This document shows, in pieces, positions 51,139 through 60,492 of a DNA stretch of 64,000 nucleotides. The DNA comes from Burkholderia lata (GTDB lineage: Bacteria > Pseudomonadota > Gammaproteobacteria > Burkholderiales > Burkholderiaceae). Location of the stretch: contig NC_007511.1 in NCBI RefSeq assembly GCF_000012945.1, forward strand, positions 2,604,001 through 2,668,000, in the 5' to 3' direction. Positions within the stretch are counted from its first letter, which is position 1; each line of letters opens with the position of its first letter. The notes beneath the pieces were generated by a model that saw only the letters and a list, made by a program, of their open reading frames with translations, searched no databases and was not told the origin of the DNA. Position numbers and translations under genes: made by a program.

Positions 51139-52410
51139 TCAATAGCCCATCAGCTTCTGGTAGCCGACCCAGAACTTGCGGATCAGGCTTTCGGTGATCA
51201 CCGTGTCCTGCTGGTCCGGATTGCCGCGCGACATCTCGATCACCGACGTCGCGTCGCCGTCGCGCACCGTGCCGCGCTGCACGAGCTCGGTCGCCTCCGT
51301 GTCCTCCATCGAGATGTAGCCGGCCGGCCCGACGAGGTTCGCCTGCTTGATGCGCAGCGCGCGCAGCTCGGGCGTATCGTCCGTGTAGCCGAAGAAGTGG
51401 AAGATCAGTTCGAAGTTGTCGGGGCCTTTCGGCAGGATCTGCCGTGCGACCAGCGTGTTGTGGATCTGCTGGATCACGAGCTGCGGGAAGATCGGCTGGA
51501 TATGGTTCGTGCAGTCCTCGTCGTATTCCGACACGAGGTCGAGAATCGATTCGTCTTCCAGATGGAAACCTTCGTCGAACGAGCGGATGTTCTGCTGCTT
51601 GTACGCGGCCGACGTGTCGTCGCCCGTCTTCGTCACCGTGATGATGCTGTGCAGCCCGTGGTTCGCATCCGGGATCGAGCGCGCCTTCATCCCGACGCGG
51701 AAGATGTTGAAGGTCGTATGGAACAGGTGCAGCATGCTCGCGTGATACGGGTCCTTCACGTTCTCCATGTACAGCTTCCAGTTCGACTTCGAATACTGGC
51801 GCGTACAGCCGAGATACTCGATCGGCTTGTGGAAGATCCGGTCGATCCACGGCCGCATCTGCTCGCCGAGATAGTCGGGCAGCGGCATCACGTCGTCGCT
51901 GAAGGTGGCGAACACGAGCCCGCGATAGCTGTCGACGCGCAGCTTGCGCAGCCCGTGCTGCTTCGGGTCGAAGTCGGCCGGCATCCCGGACATCCCCTTC
52001 TGGCCGCGCCGGAACGGCACGCCGAGCAGGTTGCCCGAATTGTCGAAGCTCCACTGGTGATAGACGCACGTGTGCGAGTTCGCGTTGCCGCGCGACTTGC
52101 GGCACACCTGCGCGCCGCGGTGCGCGCAGCGGTTCACCCATGCGGACAGCGTGCCGTCCTCGGTGCGCGTGACGACCACCGGCGTATCGCCGACGAACGT
52201 GCTCTTGAAGTCGCCGGCGTTCGGGATTTCCGCTTCCAGCGCGACGAAGTTCCACGTCGGGCCGCGGAAGATGCGTTCCTGCTCGCGATCGTAGACCGCG
52301 CGCGAGCTGAACACCTTGTACGGCACGCGCGAGCCGTCTTCGTGCGGAAAGGTCACGTCGGATGCGTCGTCGCGCGTGGCGAAAACGACGGGCGATTCTG
52401 TCTGCTCCAT
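51139..52410 (-). CDS. andAc: AndAc: large (alpha) subunit of anthranilate 1,2-dioxygenase
   Basis: 423 residues. The Rieske site is C95-x-H97 and C115-x2-H118 (CAHRGAQVC...CVYHQW). The mononuclear iron ligands lie in NVKDPYHASMLH: D220 bridges, H223 and H228 bind. It adds both atoms of O2 to anthranilate, giving catechol, ammonia and CO2. The best-known relative is the three-component anthranilate dioxygenase of B. cepacia DBO1. ATG 52410 has AGGAG ahead; the frame is open to 52446. It is divergent from andR, with a strong dyad between. Confidence 0.92.
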   Translation of the reverse strand: MEQTESPVVFATRDDASDVTFPHEDGSRVPYKVFSSRAVYDREQERIFRGPTWNFVALEAEIPNAGDFKSTFVGDTPVVVTRTEDGTLSAWVNRCAHRGAQVCRKSRGNANSHTCVYHQWSFDNSGNLLGVPFRRGQKGMSGMPADFDPKQHGLRKLRVDSYRGLVFATFSDDVMPLPDYLGEQMRPWIDRIFHKPIEYLGCTRQYSKSNWKLYMENVKDPYHASMLHLFHTTFNIFRVGMKARSIPDANHGLHSIITVTKTGDDTSAAYKQQNIRSFDEGFHLEDESILDLVSEYDEDCTNHIQPIFPQLVIQQIHNTLVARQILPKGPDNFELIFHFFGYTDDTPELRALRIKQANLVGPAGYISMEDTEATELVQRGTVRDGDATSVIEMSRGNPDQQDTVITESLIRKFWVGYQKLMGY

Positions 52411-52486
52411 GTCGGACTCCTGGTCGATCCGTTTCGTTGAATGCATGGAGCCGATTTTTGAAAAGCTAATATTCGCCGTCTATCCG

Positions 52487-52521
52487 GAAAGTGCGATTGC
52501 GGCGGTGCAATATCCACTTTC
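52487..52521. promoter_or_regulatory. Composite dyad in the andAc/andR intergenic region
   Basis: The left half is GAAAGTG (52487-52493), two bases, ATTGC (52496-52500). The right half, read on the other strand, is GAAAGTG (52521-52515), three bases, ATTGC (52511-52507). The 35-base inverted arrangement lies 76 bases before the andAc start and about 97 before andR. It is a candidate binding site for the AraC/XylS-type regulator AndR. Confidence 0.6.
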
Positions 52522-52617
52522 GGCGGATTTCTGCGCTAGCATGACGGCACATACGACCCCGCGCACGATCGCGACCCATTGATCGGATCGAAGCGCAGGC
52601 CGTCTACACCAAGGCTG

Positions 52618-53583
52618 ATGCCCATGTCCCCAACGTCGTTCGAGCCGCTCGCGCTGCGCGCGCACCGGCTGTTCGAATCCCGCGATCTCGACGAGACGCG
52701 CGAGCGGATCTCGCGCGTGATGCAGCCGCATGCGCTGCTGCCGAGCGGCCGCACGCGTGGTGCGTCGCACATGGATTTCGTCAGGCTCGGCGGGCTCGGG
52801 ATCGGCACGATCGCGTTCGGCGACGCGATGCGCGTGCAGGTCGACGCGGTCGACGGCTACTACCTGCTGATGTTCTGTTTGTCCGGCCAGGCCGAGGTGC
52901 GCGCGATGGGGCGGCAGCTCGGCGTCGACGGCCAGACCGGCGTGCTGTGCGCGCCCGGCGAGCGCTTCGACGCGGTGCTGTCGGCCGATTGCGAGCAGTT
53001 CGTGCTGCGCATCGACGCGGCGACCGTCGGCTCGCTGACCGGCGACCCGCGCGCGACGCTCGATCCCGTGCTGCACGTCAGCGACGCCGCGCTTGCCGCG
53101 TGGCGCCAGCAACTGATGCTCGTCGCACGGTCGCCCGAACTGCTCGAACGCGCGAACGCGAACCCGCGCGTCGCCTCCCAGCTCGAGCACCTGCTGATCG
53201 ACCTGCTGATCGAAGGCCACCCGCCGTCCGTGCTGCGGGCGTCGCACCGCGACCCGGCACCGGGCTTCGTGCGGCGCGCGCAGGAGTTCGTGAACGCGCA
53301 CTATGCGCAGCCGCTGCAGCTCGCCGATATCGTTCAGGCCGCCAACGTGCCGGAACGGACCCTGCGCGACGCGTTCCTGCAGTTCCGCGGCATGAGCCCG
53401 ATGCAATACCTGCGCGCGACGCGGCTCGACCATGCGCGCGAGCTGCTGCGCGGCTCGGCGTCCGACCGGCGGATCGCCGATGTCGCGCTCGATTGCGGGT
53501 TTACGCACCTGGGGCGATTCGCGATCGCGTACCGGGAGAAGTTTGGCGAATCGCCGTCGGAAACGCTCGACGGGAAGCGCTGA
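52618..53583 (+). CDS. andR: AndR: AraC/XylS-family regulator of anthranilate operon
   Basis: 321 residues. The N-terminal sensor (1-200) has the XylS-type block [14 protein letters not shown]. The C-terminal double HTH (about 220-318) has [44 protein letters not shown] and [33 protein letters not shown]. By position and type it is the AndR activator of anthranilate dioxygenase. ATG 52618 was chosen; a TTG-started frame runs to 52579. It converges with catR. Confidence 0.87.
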   Translation: MPMSPTSFEPLALRAHRLFESRDLDETRERISRVMQPHALLPSGRTRGASHMDFVRLGGLGIGTIAFGDAMRVQVDAVDGYYLLMFCLSGQAEVRAMGRQLGVDGQTGVLCAPGERFDAVLSADCEQFVLRIDAATVGSLTGDPRATLDPVLHVSDAALAAWRQQLMLVARSPELLERANANPRVASQLEHLLIDLLIEGHPPSVLRASHRDPAPGFVRRAQEFVNAHYAQPLQLADIVQAANVPERTLRDAFLQFRGMSPMQYLRATRLDHARELLRGSASDRRIADVALDCGFTHLGRFAIAYREKFGESPSETLDGKR

Positions 53584-53730
53584 CGCCGCGTACGCTCGCG
53601 CGGCCGGCGGCTTGCCCGGCCGGGTCTCGACCTTGCCCGGAACGATATGAAACCGCGACGCGCTCCCCGCATTTGCGGGTGCCTGCCGAAACAGACCGTT
53701 AGTTGCGATTTATAGAAACAACGACGATCG

Positions 53731-54621
53731 TCATCCTGCCGGCACGATCATCTCCCGCGCGATCGCGCAAAACGCCGCCGTGACGGCGCTTTCGCCGTGC
53801 AGCCGGCGGCTCATGATGATCGGCGACGTCGCGGCCGGCTCCGGCAACCGCCGGTAGACCACGCCCTTCACGCGCACGCCTTCCACGCTCTCCGGCACCA
53901 GCGACACGCCCACCTGCGCGGCCACCAGCCCGAGCGCCGTCTGCAGCTCGCGTACCTCGTGAACGGCCGCCGGCACCAGCGCGCCGTCGCGCAGCGCGGA
54001 CAGCTGCTGATCGGCGAAGCTCGGCCGCGGCGTGCTCGGATAGACGATCAGCGTCTCGTTCGCGATATCCGCGAGCGTCAGCGGCCGGGCCGGATCGGCC
54101 AGCGGATGCCCGATCGGCAGCGCCGCGATCAGCTTTTCCTCGATCAGCGCCTCGCGCACCAATTGGTCGTCGTCGAAACGCAGCCGGCCGAAACCCACGT
54201 CGATCCGCCCGCCCTTCAGCGCGCCGAGCTGTTCGAGCGTGAACATTTCGATCAGCGACAGTTCGACGTCCGGCTGCGCCTCGCGAAACGCGCGGATCAC
54301 GTCCGGCAGCGCGCCGTACAGCGTCGACGGCACGAAGCCGATCACGACCCGCTCCGACAGCTGCGCAAGCCGCCGCGTCAGCGGGCCGAGCTCGTCGGCC
54401 TGGTCGACGAGGCGCTTCGCCTGCGCATAGAACACGCGCCCCGCATCCGTCAGTTTCAGCGGCCGCGCACCGCGCTCGAACAGCGGCAGCCCGATCTCGT
54501 CCTCGATCGCCTGGAGCTGGCGGCTGAGCGGCGGCTGCGTCATGTGCAGCCGCTCGGCCGCCCGCGTGATGTTCATTTCCTCGGCGACGGCGATGAAGTA
54601 GCGGAGCTGACGCAATTCCAT
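53731..54621 (-). CDS. catR: CatR: LysR-family regulator of catechol operon
   Basis: 296 residues. HTH at about 5-60 (LRQLRYFIAVAEEMNITRAAERLHMTQPPLSRQLQAIEDEIGLPLF), effector domain after 90. It belongs to the BenM/CatR group, which activates in response to cis,cis-muconate. ATG 54621 is the family start; the frame is open to 54936, over the catB promoter. It is divergent from catB with a 91-bp gap; GGTATGGAA (54635-54643) and TTCCTACC (54681-54688) are near-inverted words in the gap that might be CatR half-sites. Confidence 0.9.
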   Translation of the reverse strand: MELRQLRYFIAVAEEMNITRAAERLHMTQPPLSRQLQAIEDEIGLPLFERGARPLKLTDAGRVFYAQAKRLVDQADELGPLTRRLAQLSERVVIGFVPSTLYGALPDVIRAFREAQPDVELSLIEMFTLEQLGALKGGRIDVGFGRLRFDDDQLVREALIEEKLIAALPIGHPLADPARPLTLADIANETLIVYPSTPRPSFADQQLSALRDGALVPAAVHEVRELQTALGLVAAQVGVSLVPESVEGVRVKGVVYRRLPEPAATSPIIMSRRLHGESAVTAAFCAIAREMIVPAG

Positions 54622-54712
54622 TTCATGCCTCAAAGGTATGGAAGTAGTCGGAAAGAGTGTTGGACGACGCGGGGCGGGAATTCCTACCATGTGCACCAAC
54701 AGGAGGAATCGC

Positions 54713-55846
54713 ATGATAGCAACTGCCGCCACCATCGAACGCATCGAGACGCTGCTCGTCGACGTGCCGACGATCCGGCCCCACAAATTGTCGGTCGCCA
54801 CGATGAATTGCCAGACCCTCGTGCTGGTCCGTGTTCGATGCACGGACGGTATCGAAGGTGTCGGCGAGGCGACCACCATCGGCGGCCTCGCGTACGGCGA
54901 GGAGAGCCCCGAAAGCATCAAGGTCAACATCGACACCTACTTCGCGCCGCTGCTGCAGGGCATGGACGCGACGCGTCCGGGCGCTGCGCTGGCGCGCGCC
55001 CGCAAACTGTTCCAGGGCAACCGCTTCGCGAAGTGCGCGATCGAGACCGCGCTGTTCGACGCGCAGGCGCGCCGCCTCGGCGTACCGCTGTCCGAGCTGT
55101 TCGGCGGCCGCCGCACGGATGCGGTCGATGTCGCATGGACGCTCGCGAGCGGCGACACGCAGCGCGACATCGCAGAAGCCGAAGCGATGCTCGACGCGCG
55201 CCGCCACCGCGCGTTCAAGCTGAAGATCGGCTCGAACGCCGTGGCCGACGACGTCGCGCACGTGATCGCGATCAAGCGCGCGCTCGGCGAGCGCGGCGAC
55301 GTGCGCGTCGACGTGAACCAGGCATGGAGCGAAACCGACGCGATCTGGGCCGGCGCACGGCTCGCGGAAGCCGGCGTGAGCCTCGTCGAGCAACCGATCG
55401 CCGCGACCAACCGCGCGGGGCTGAAACGCCTGACGCAGCTCGCACAGGTGCCGATCATGGCCGACGAAGCGCTGCACGGCCCCGTCGACGCGTTCGCACT
55501 CGCGCAGGATCGCGCGGCCGACGTGTTCGCGGTGAAGATCGCGCAATCGGGTGGCCTGCAGGGTGCGGCGAGCGTCGCGTCGATCGCGGCGGCGGCCGGC
55601 ATCGAACTGTACGGCGGCACGATGCTCGAGGGCGCGGCCGGCACGATGGCGTCCGCGCAACTGTTCAGCACGTTCGACTCGCTGAAATGGGGCACCGAGC
55701 TGTTCGGCCCCCTGCTGCTCACCGAGGAAATCCTCGTCGAGCCGCTGCGCTACGAGGATTTCAAGCTGCACCTGCCGGCGACGCCCGGCCTCGGCATCAC
55801 CTTCGACTGGGCCCGCATCGAACGGATGCGACGCGACGCCCGTTGA
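54713..55846 (+). CDS. catB: CatB: muconate cycloisomerase
   Basis: 377 residues of the enolase superfamily. The catalytic residues are visible: FKLKIGS (KxK pair near 170), VDVNQAW (metal Asp), LVEQPIA (metal Glu), ADEALHG (metal Asp) and VKIAQSGG (second Lys). It converts cis,cis-muconate to muconolactone. AGGAGG at 54701-54706 sets ATG 54713 over the earlier in-frame ATG codons. The first gene of catBAC, 31 bases before catA. Confidence 0.94.
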   Translation: MIATAATIERIETLLVDVPTIRPHKLSVATMNCQTLVLVRVRCTDGIEGVGEATTIGGLAYGEESPESIKVNIDTYFAPLLQGMDATRPGAALARARKLFQGNRFAKCAIETALFDAQARRLGVPLSELFGGRRTDAVDVAWTLASGDTQRDIAEAEAMLDARRHRAFKLKIGSNAVADDVAHVIAIKRALGERGDVRVDVNQAWSETDAIWAGARLAEAGVSLVEQPIAATNRAGLKRLTQLAQVPIMADEALHGPVDAFALAQDRAADVFAVKIAQSGGLQGAASVASIAAAAGIELYGGTMLEGAAGTMASAQLFSTFDSLKWGTELFGPLLLTEEILVEPLRYEDFKLHLPATPGLGITFDWARIERMRRDAR

Positions 55847-55877
55847 CCCCACACGACAACCGAAACCGGAGACACAG

Positions 55878-56780
55878 ATGAACAAGCAAGCCATCGACGC
55901 ACTGCTGAAGACCTTCGACGACGCCGCCGAGCAGCCGGGCAACCCGCGCGTGCGCGCGATCGTCAACCGGATCGTGAAGGACATCTGCTACACGATCGAG
56001 GACTTCGACGTGCAGCCGAGCGAATTCTGGACGGCGCTGAACTACCTGAACGAAGCGGGCAAGGAACTCGGCCTGATCGCCGCCGGTCTCGGCCTCGAAC
56101 ACTTCCTCGACGTGCGAATGGACGAAGCCGAAGCGAAGGCCGGTATCCAGGGCGGCACGCCGCGCACGATCGAAGGTCCGCTGTATGTTGCCGGCGCACC
56201 GGAATCGGTCGGCCATGCGCGTCTCGACGACGGCACCGATCCGGGCCAGACGCTCATCATGCGCGGCCAGGTGCTCGGCCACGACGGCGCACCGGTCGCG
56301 AACGCGCTGGTCGAGGTGTGGCATGCGAACCATCTTGGCAACTACTCGTACTTCGATCAGTCGCAGCCCGCGTTCAACCTGCGCCGCTCGATCCGCACCG
56401 ATGCCGACGGCCGCTACAGCTTCCGCAGCGTGCTGCCGGTCGGCTACAGCGTGCCGCCGGGCGGCAAGACCGAGCAACTGCTCGACCAGCTCGGCCGCCA
56501 CGGCCATCGTCCGGCGCACATTCACTTCTTCGTTTCGGCGGACGGTTATCGTAAGCTGACGACGCAGATCAACATCGATGGCGATCCGCATCTGTGGGAC
56601 GACTTCGCCTTTGCAACGCGCGAAGGGCTGATCCCGGCAGTGAAGCAGGCCGAAGGCGCGGAAGGCAAGCCGTATGGCGTCGACGGGCAGTTCGCGCTGA
56701 TCGACTTCGACTTCTCGCTGCTCAAGGACAAGCAGGACGTGCCGGGCAGCGAAGTCGAGCGAGCCCGCGCGCAGGCGTGA
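55878..56780 (+). CDS. catA: CatA: catechol 1,2-dioxygenase
   Basis: 300 residues, intradiol dioxygenase. Expected non-heme Fe3+ ligands are Y156 (GNYSYFD), Y190 (LPVGYSVP), H214 and H216 (RPAHIHFF). An N-terminal helical linker domain (1-100) makes dimers. It opens catechol between the hydroxyls to cis,cis-muconate. GGAG before the ATG. The gene sits between catB and catC (43 bases), so the operon is catBAC in order. Confidence 0.95.
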   Translation: MNKQAIDALLKTFDDAAEQPGNPRVRAIVNRIVKDICYTIEDFDVQPSEFWTALNYLNEAGKELGLIAAGLGLEHFLDVRMDEAEAKAGIQGGTPRTIEGPLYVAGAPESVGHARLDDGTDPGQTLIMRGQVLGHDGAPVANALVEVWHANHLGNYSYFDQSQPAFNLRRSIRTDADGRYSFRSVLPVGYSVPPGGKTEQLLDQLGRHGHRPAHIHFFVSADGYRKLTTQINIDGDPHLWDDFAFATREGLIPAVKQAEGAEGKPYGVDGQFALIDFDFSLLKDKQDVPGSEVERARAQA

Positions 56781-56823
56781 GTGGCCTTCCGATTCGACGA
56801 ACCGATAAAGCAAGGAGTGCAGG

Positions 56824-57114
56824 ATGCTGTTTCATGTGGAAATGACCGTCCGTCTGCCGACCGACATGGATCCGGTCAAGGCGGCCACGCTGAAGGCCGA
56901 AGAAAAGGCGATGTGCCAGCGGCTGATGAACGAAGGAACCTGGCGGCACCTGTGGCGGATCGCCGGGCAGTATGCGAACGTCAGCATCTTCGACGTCGAA
57001 AGCGTGCAGCAGCTGCATGACCTGCTGAGCCAGCTGCCGCTGTTCCCGTATATGGAGATGGAAGTGCGGGCGCTGTGCCGGCATCCGTCTTCGGTGCGGG
57101 AAGACGATCGCTAA
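56824..57114 (+). CDS. catC: CatC: muconolactone delta-isomerase
   Basis: 96 residues, full length for the family. MLFHVEMTVRLPTDMD and the mid-block LMNEGTWRHLWRIAGQYANVSIFDVES are diagnostic. It makes beta-ketoadipate enol-lactone, and works as a decamer. AAGGAG precedes the ATG. The enol-lactone hydrolase (catD/pcaD) needed for the next step is not in this window. A strong terminator follows. Confidence 0.95.
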   Translation: MLFHVEMTVRLPTDMDPVKAATLKAEEKAMCQRLMNEGTWRHLWRIAGQYANVSIFDVESVQQLHDLLSQLPLFPYMEMEVRALCRHPSSVREDDR

Positions 57115-57141
57115 GCAGGCGGTCGAGCACTGACAGGAAAA

Positions 57142-57176
57142 ACGGGCGGCCTGCGATTGCCTCGCAGGCCGCCCGT
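57142..57176. terminator. Bidirectional terminator after catC
   Basis: ACGGGCGGCCTGCGA and its complement (57162-57176: TCGCAGGCCGCCCGT) form a long perfect stem, loop of about four to five bases. Plus strand is followed by TTTCATT, minus strand by TTTTTCC, so it can end both the cat operon and the minus-strand gene at 57220. Confidence 0.85.
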
Positions 57177-57219
57177 TTCATTGCGTCATCCGCAGCGGCG
57201 GATCAGGTTGCCGCGCGCC

Positions 57220-58410
57220 CTACTTCTGCTTCTCCGCCTCCATCTTGTCGGCGACTTCGTCGCCATACACCTTCGCGACGCGTCGCGCGACGATCGCCTC
57301 CATCAGCGTCTTGTCGAAATCGTCGGCGGTTTTCCAGCCGCTACCGTCCTTGACGAACGTGAAATCGCCCTTCAACTGCAGCATCGACGGCGCACCGATC
57401 GCGCCGAGCAGCCGGTCGCGATAGTCGATCAGCAATGGACACGACACATGGTCGCCGTCGATCTGCTTGCAGTCGGCAGCCGGCATGACGCCCAGCACGT
57501 TGCTCGTCAGCGTCGTCGGCTTGTCATCGCCGAACATCGGCTTGCCATAGCTCGGCATGCGCGCCGACACCTCCTTGTCGAGTTGCGCGACGCCCGCCAT
57601 GAAAGCCGTGCTGATGACGTCACGGCCGAGCGGTGCGCCGAGCTTCGGATTCAGGCCCTGCGCACTGTAGCGAACCGTCACGTATTCGGGCGGAAACATC
57701 TGCACGACAAAGGCGCTCTTGTCCTTGTCGTCGTGCCGAACCACATAGCCGAGCGTCGCGTGCTCGTCGGCGATACTCACGTCCGCCAGGCAACCGCGCG
57801 CGCGATTGGCCTCGTCGTAGCCGACTTCACGGGGGTTGCTGACGTGCGGAAACGACTTGCTGCCCTGGTCGAGCATCTGCATCGGGTTCTTGCGCATCAT
57901 GTCCATGCGCGCGTCGAACATCAGCGAGTTCAGTGCCTTGGTCGTGCTCGACGCGCTGCACGCGGGCGCCGATGCGGGCCACAACAGGTAGGCGCCCACC
58001 GCCAGCGCGGCAGCCAGGCCGCCGAAGCCGATCAGCATCTGCTTCTTCTTTTGCTCGCGCTGCATCGATGCGACCGTTTCGTTCCGACGCTGTTCGAACC
58101 GGGGCGGATCGATCTCCTCCAGCACCGTCAGCAGGACGATTTTCGCGTTGCCGCTCGCGTAGCGGCCGTCCAGCAGTTCATGCGTGGCTTTCGCCTCGGC
58201 TTCCGCCGTCGTGTAGCCCTCGGCGATCAGCCAGTCGAGCAGTTTGCGCACGGAATCGGTATCGGGAAACTCGGCCGGTGCATCCCTCAGACGCTGGGTG
58301 GCACGCGCCGCCTGCTCCTCCGTCAGATAACCGCCGGCTTCGAGTTCGATCAGCAGGACGGCGCGGTTGTCATCGATCGGTTCTGCCTGGCCCGGTTGTT
58401 CGAAAGTCAT
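57220..58410 (-). CDS. Membrane-anchored protein of unknown function
   Basis: 396 residues. The first 115 are helical and charged, with two repeats of a similar kind (GYLTEEQAARATQRLRD and GYTTAEAEAKATHELLDGRYASGNAKIVLLTVLEEI). Then comes a single membrane helix (about 123-143, LIGFGGLAAALAVGAYLLW) and a C-terminal domain of about 250 residues, presumably periplasmic, with three Cys (in PACSASST, RGCLADV and DCKQIDGDHVSC). I recognise no family. The start is ATG 58410. It converges with the cat operon, sharing its terminator; no operon partner. Confidence 0.65.
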   Translation of the reverse strand: MTFEQPGQAEPIDDNRAVLLIELEAGGYLTEEQAARATQRLRDAPAEFPDTDSVRKLLDWLIAEGYTTAEAEAKATHELLDGRYASGNAKIVLLTVLEEIDPPRFEQRRNETVASMQREQKKKQMLIGFGGLAAALAVGAYLLWPASAPACSASSTTKALNSLMFDARMDMMRKNPMQMLDQGSKSFPHVSNPREVGYDEANRARGCLADVSIADEHATLGYVVRHDDKDKSAFVVQMFPPEYVTVRYSAQGLNPKLGAPLGRDVISTAFMAGVAQLDKEVSARMPSYGKPMFGDDKPTTLTSNVLGVMPAADCKQIDGDHVSCPLLIDYRDRLLGAIGAPSMLQLKGDFTFVKDGSGWKTADDFDKTLMEAIVARRVAKVYGDEVADKMEAEKQK

Positions 58411-58559
58411 CGTTGTTGTTCTCCGTCGAGACCGATTCGCTGCGCGGGCCATGCCGGCCTATTGTGCAGACGAATCGCGTCGATCTCCGGAAACTACTTG
58501 ATTCCGGCGCAGGTGTCGATACGCCCGCGCGTCGCTTTCTCGCGCGGGCCGGCCATGCA

Positions 58560-59348
58560 TCATCCATGTTCGTGCGCCAGATGCGCCGCATACCCCACCT
58601 TCCCCGGTGCGATCTCGTCCTTCAGCGTCAACGCCGGAATCGCGTAATCGCCCGCGTTCTGCCGCCGGAACGGGATCGGCTGCGTGGTCCAAAGCGCATC
58701 CAGCCGCTTGCCGAGCGCCGCACGCGTTTCGTCGAAGCGCGCGTCGTTCATCTTCCCGGTGCGATAGATCACGAACGGCGGCAGCACGTCGAAGCCCGGG
58801 TAATACAGCATCCCGTGCTGGATCGGGAACAGCACGTCGTCGATCGGCCCGTTGATCCCGCGCGGGCTGTAATGCGATTCCCACCCGCCCGCCGTGACGA
58901 TCACCATCGCGCGCTTGCCGGCAAACGAGCCTTCACCGTAGCGATCGCCCCAGTGCGTATCGGAATGCTCGCCGACACCGTACGCAAAACCGCAGGCATA
59001 CACGCGCTCGAACCAGCCCTTCATGATCGCCGGCATCGAGAACCACCACAGCGGGAACTGCAGGATCACCGCATCGGCCCACCTCAGCTTGTCCTGCTCG
59101 CGCACGATGTCTTCGCGCTGCGTGCCGGATGCAAACGCGTGCTTCGAGTCGTTCGACGGATCGAAACGCGCATCCGGCTCGCGCCCGGTCAGGTCATCCG
59201 CATCAAACGCCGCCTTCCAGTTCATCGCATACAAGTCGGTCACCTGCACCGTGTGGCCGGCCGCTTCGAGATGCTCGACGGCAAAGTCGCGCAACGCGCC
59301 GTTCAGCGAGCGCGGTTCGGGATGGGCATAGACGATCAGCACGTTCAT
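58560..59348 (-). CDS. Flavodoxin-fold NAD(P)H:quinone oxidoreductase
   Basis: 262 residues, MdaB/NQO1-type. It starts MNVLIVYAHPEPRSLNGAL and has QFPLWWFSMPAIMKGWFERVYACGFAYG, the FMN-binding block of this family. It makes two-electron reduction of quinones or other electrophiles. ATG 59348 was chosen because the family starts there; the open frame runs to 59393. The LysR gene is divergent at 86 bases, so it is probably the target of that regulator. Confidence 0.9.
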   Translation of the reverse strand: MNVLIVYAHPEPRSLNGALRDFAVEHLEAAGHTVQVTDLYAMNWKAAFDADDLTGREPDARFDPSNDSKHAFASGTQREDIVREQDKLRWADAVILQFPLWWFSMPAIMKGWFERVYACGFAYGVGEHSDTHWGDRYGEGSFAGKRAMVIVTAGGWESHYSPRGINGPIDDVLFPIQHGMLYYPGFDVLPPFVIYRTGKMNDARFDETRAALGKRLDALWTTQPIPFRRQNAGDYAIPALTLKDEIAPGKVGYAAHLAHEHG

Positions 59349-59434
59349 GTTCGGTACTCCGTTGATTGAATGACTGCAGGATGCCGTGACCAACGGTATA
59401 TTTGAAATGAATTCCTGATATCCCAGGTATAGCC

Positions 59435-60328
59435 ATGAATAATCTCAGACGACTCGATCTCAATCTGCTCGTCACGCTGGACGTGCTGCTCGCCGAGCAC
59501 AACGTCACGCGCGCGGCCGAGAAACTGAACATGTCGCAGCCGTCGGTGAGCGTGCAGTTGCAGAAGCTGCGCGACCTGTTCGGCGATCCGCTGCTGCTGC
59601 CGGGGCCGCGTGGAATGCGGCCGACCGCGCGCGCGGAAGCGCTGCGCGAGCCGTTGCGCGAAGCGCTCGAAGCCGTCGAGCGTGCGGTCATTCCGGCCAC
59701 GCCGTTCGATCCCGCGACCGCGACGAACACATGGCGCGTGGCCGCGACCGACTACGGCGAATCGACGATCGTGCTGCCCGCGCTGAGCACGCTGCGTTCG
59801 GCCGCGCCCGCCACACGGCTCGCCGTGGTCGAACTGGTACCGCCGCGCATCGAGCAGGATGCCGAACGAAATGGCATCGATCTCGCCTTCCATACGACCG
59901 AAGGGTCGCCGCCCGGCATGCGGCGCTTGCCGCTGTTCGCCGAGCGTTACGTGCTCATCGGCCGCGCCGGGCATCCGAAGCTGAAGCGGCGTCCGACGCT
60001 CGCACAGTTCGGCACGCTCGAGCACGTGATCGTGTCGCCCGACGGCGGCGGCTTCTTCGGCGTGACGGACGAAGCGCTCGCGAAGGTGGGTGCCACGCGG
60101 CGCGTCGTGCTGTCGGTGCCGCACTTCCTGTTCGTGATGTCGGCCGTGGCCAGCACCGATCTCGTCGCGATGCTGCCCGAGCGGCTGGTGCGCGACGTGC
60201 CCGCGCTGCGTGTCGTGGAAGCGCCGGTCGAGGTGCCCGGCTATGAAATGTCGATGCTGTGGCATGAACGCGTGCATCGCGATCCGGCGCATCGGTGGTT
60301 GCGGGAGACGATCGCGGCAGCGGTGTAG
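59435..60328 (+). CDS. LysR-family regulator divergent from the quinone oxidoreductase
   Basis: 297 residues. The HTH is at about 5-65 (LRRLDLNLLVTLDVLLAEHNVTRAAEKLNMSQPSVSVQLQKLR), in the NodD/MexT-like class by its LNLLVTLDVLL. The effector domain follows (about 95-295). It most likely controls the oxidoreductase gene across the 86-bp gap. The gap contains ATATTTGAAATGAATTCC and similar AT-rich words that may be the site, but no clear T-N11-A box is assigned. Confidence 0.88.
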   Translation: MNNLRRLDLNLLVTLDVLLAEHNVTRAAEKLNMSQPSVSVQLQKLRDLFGDPLLLPGPRGMRPTARAEALREPLREALEAVERAVIPATPFDPATATNTWRVAATDYGESTIVLPALSTLRSAAPATRLAVVELVPPRIEQDAERNGIDLAFHTTEGSPPGMRRLPLFAERYVLIGRAGHPKLKRRPTLAQFGTLEHVIVSPDGGGFFGVTDEALAKVGATRRVVLSVPHFLFVMSAVASTDLVAMLPERLVRDVPALRVVEAPVEVPGYEMSMLWHERVHRDPAHRWLRETIAAAV

Positions 60329-60412
60329 ATCGGTCGACCGCCTGGCGCGGCCGCCCGCGTCGATCGCCATCGCACGAAATCCTTCATCCGGGGCTTGAAA
60401 CCGCGCCGAACA

Positions 60413-60428
60413 CTGTATATATTTACAG
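60413..60428 (+). promoter_or_regulatory. Consensus LexA (SOS) box
   Basis: CTGT-ATATATTT-ACAG, the exact CTGT-N8-ACAG pattern of LexA in gamma- and beta-proteobacteria, with an AT-rich spacer. It lies 65 bases before the ATG of the gene at 60493. Such spacing is usual for SOS promoters. A TTTTGCACC stretch follows directly. Confidence 0.8.
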
Positions 60429-60492
60429 TGCTTTTGCACCATTTGACCCGAATTCCGTCATCCACAGACGAACGGACTTTTGTGAGGCGACC

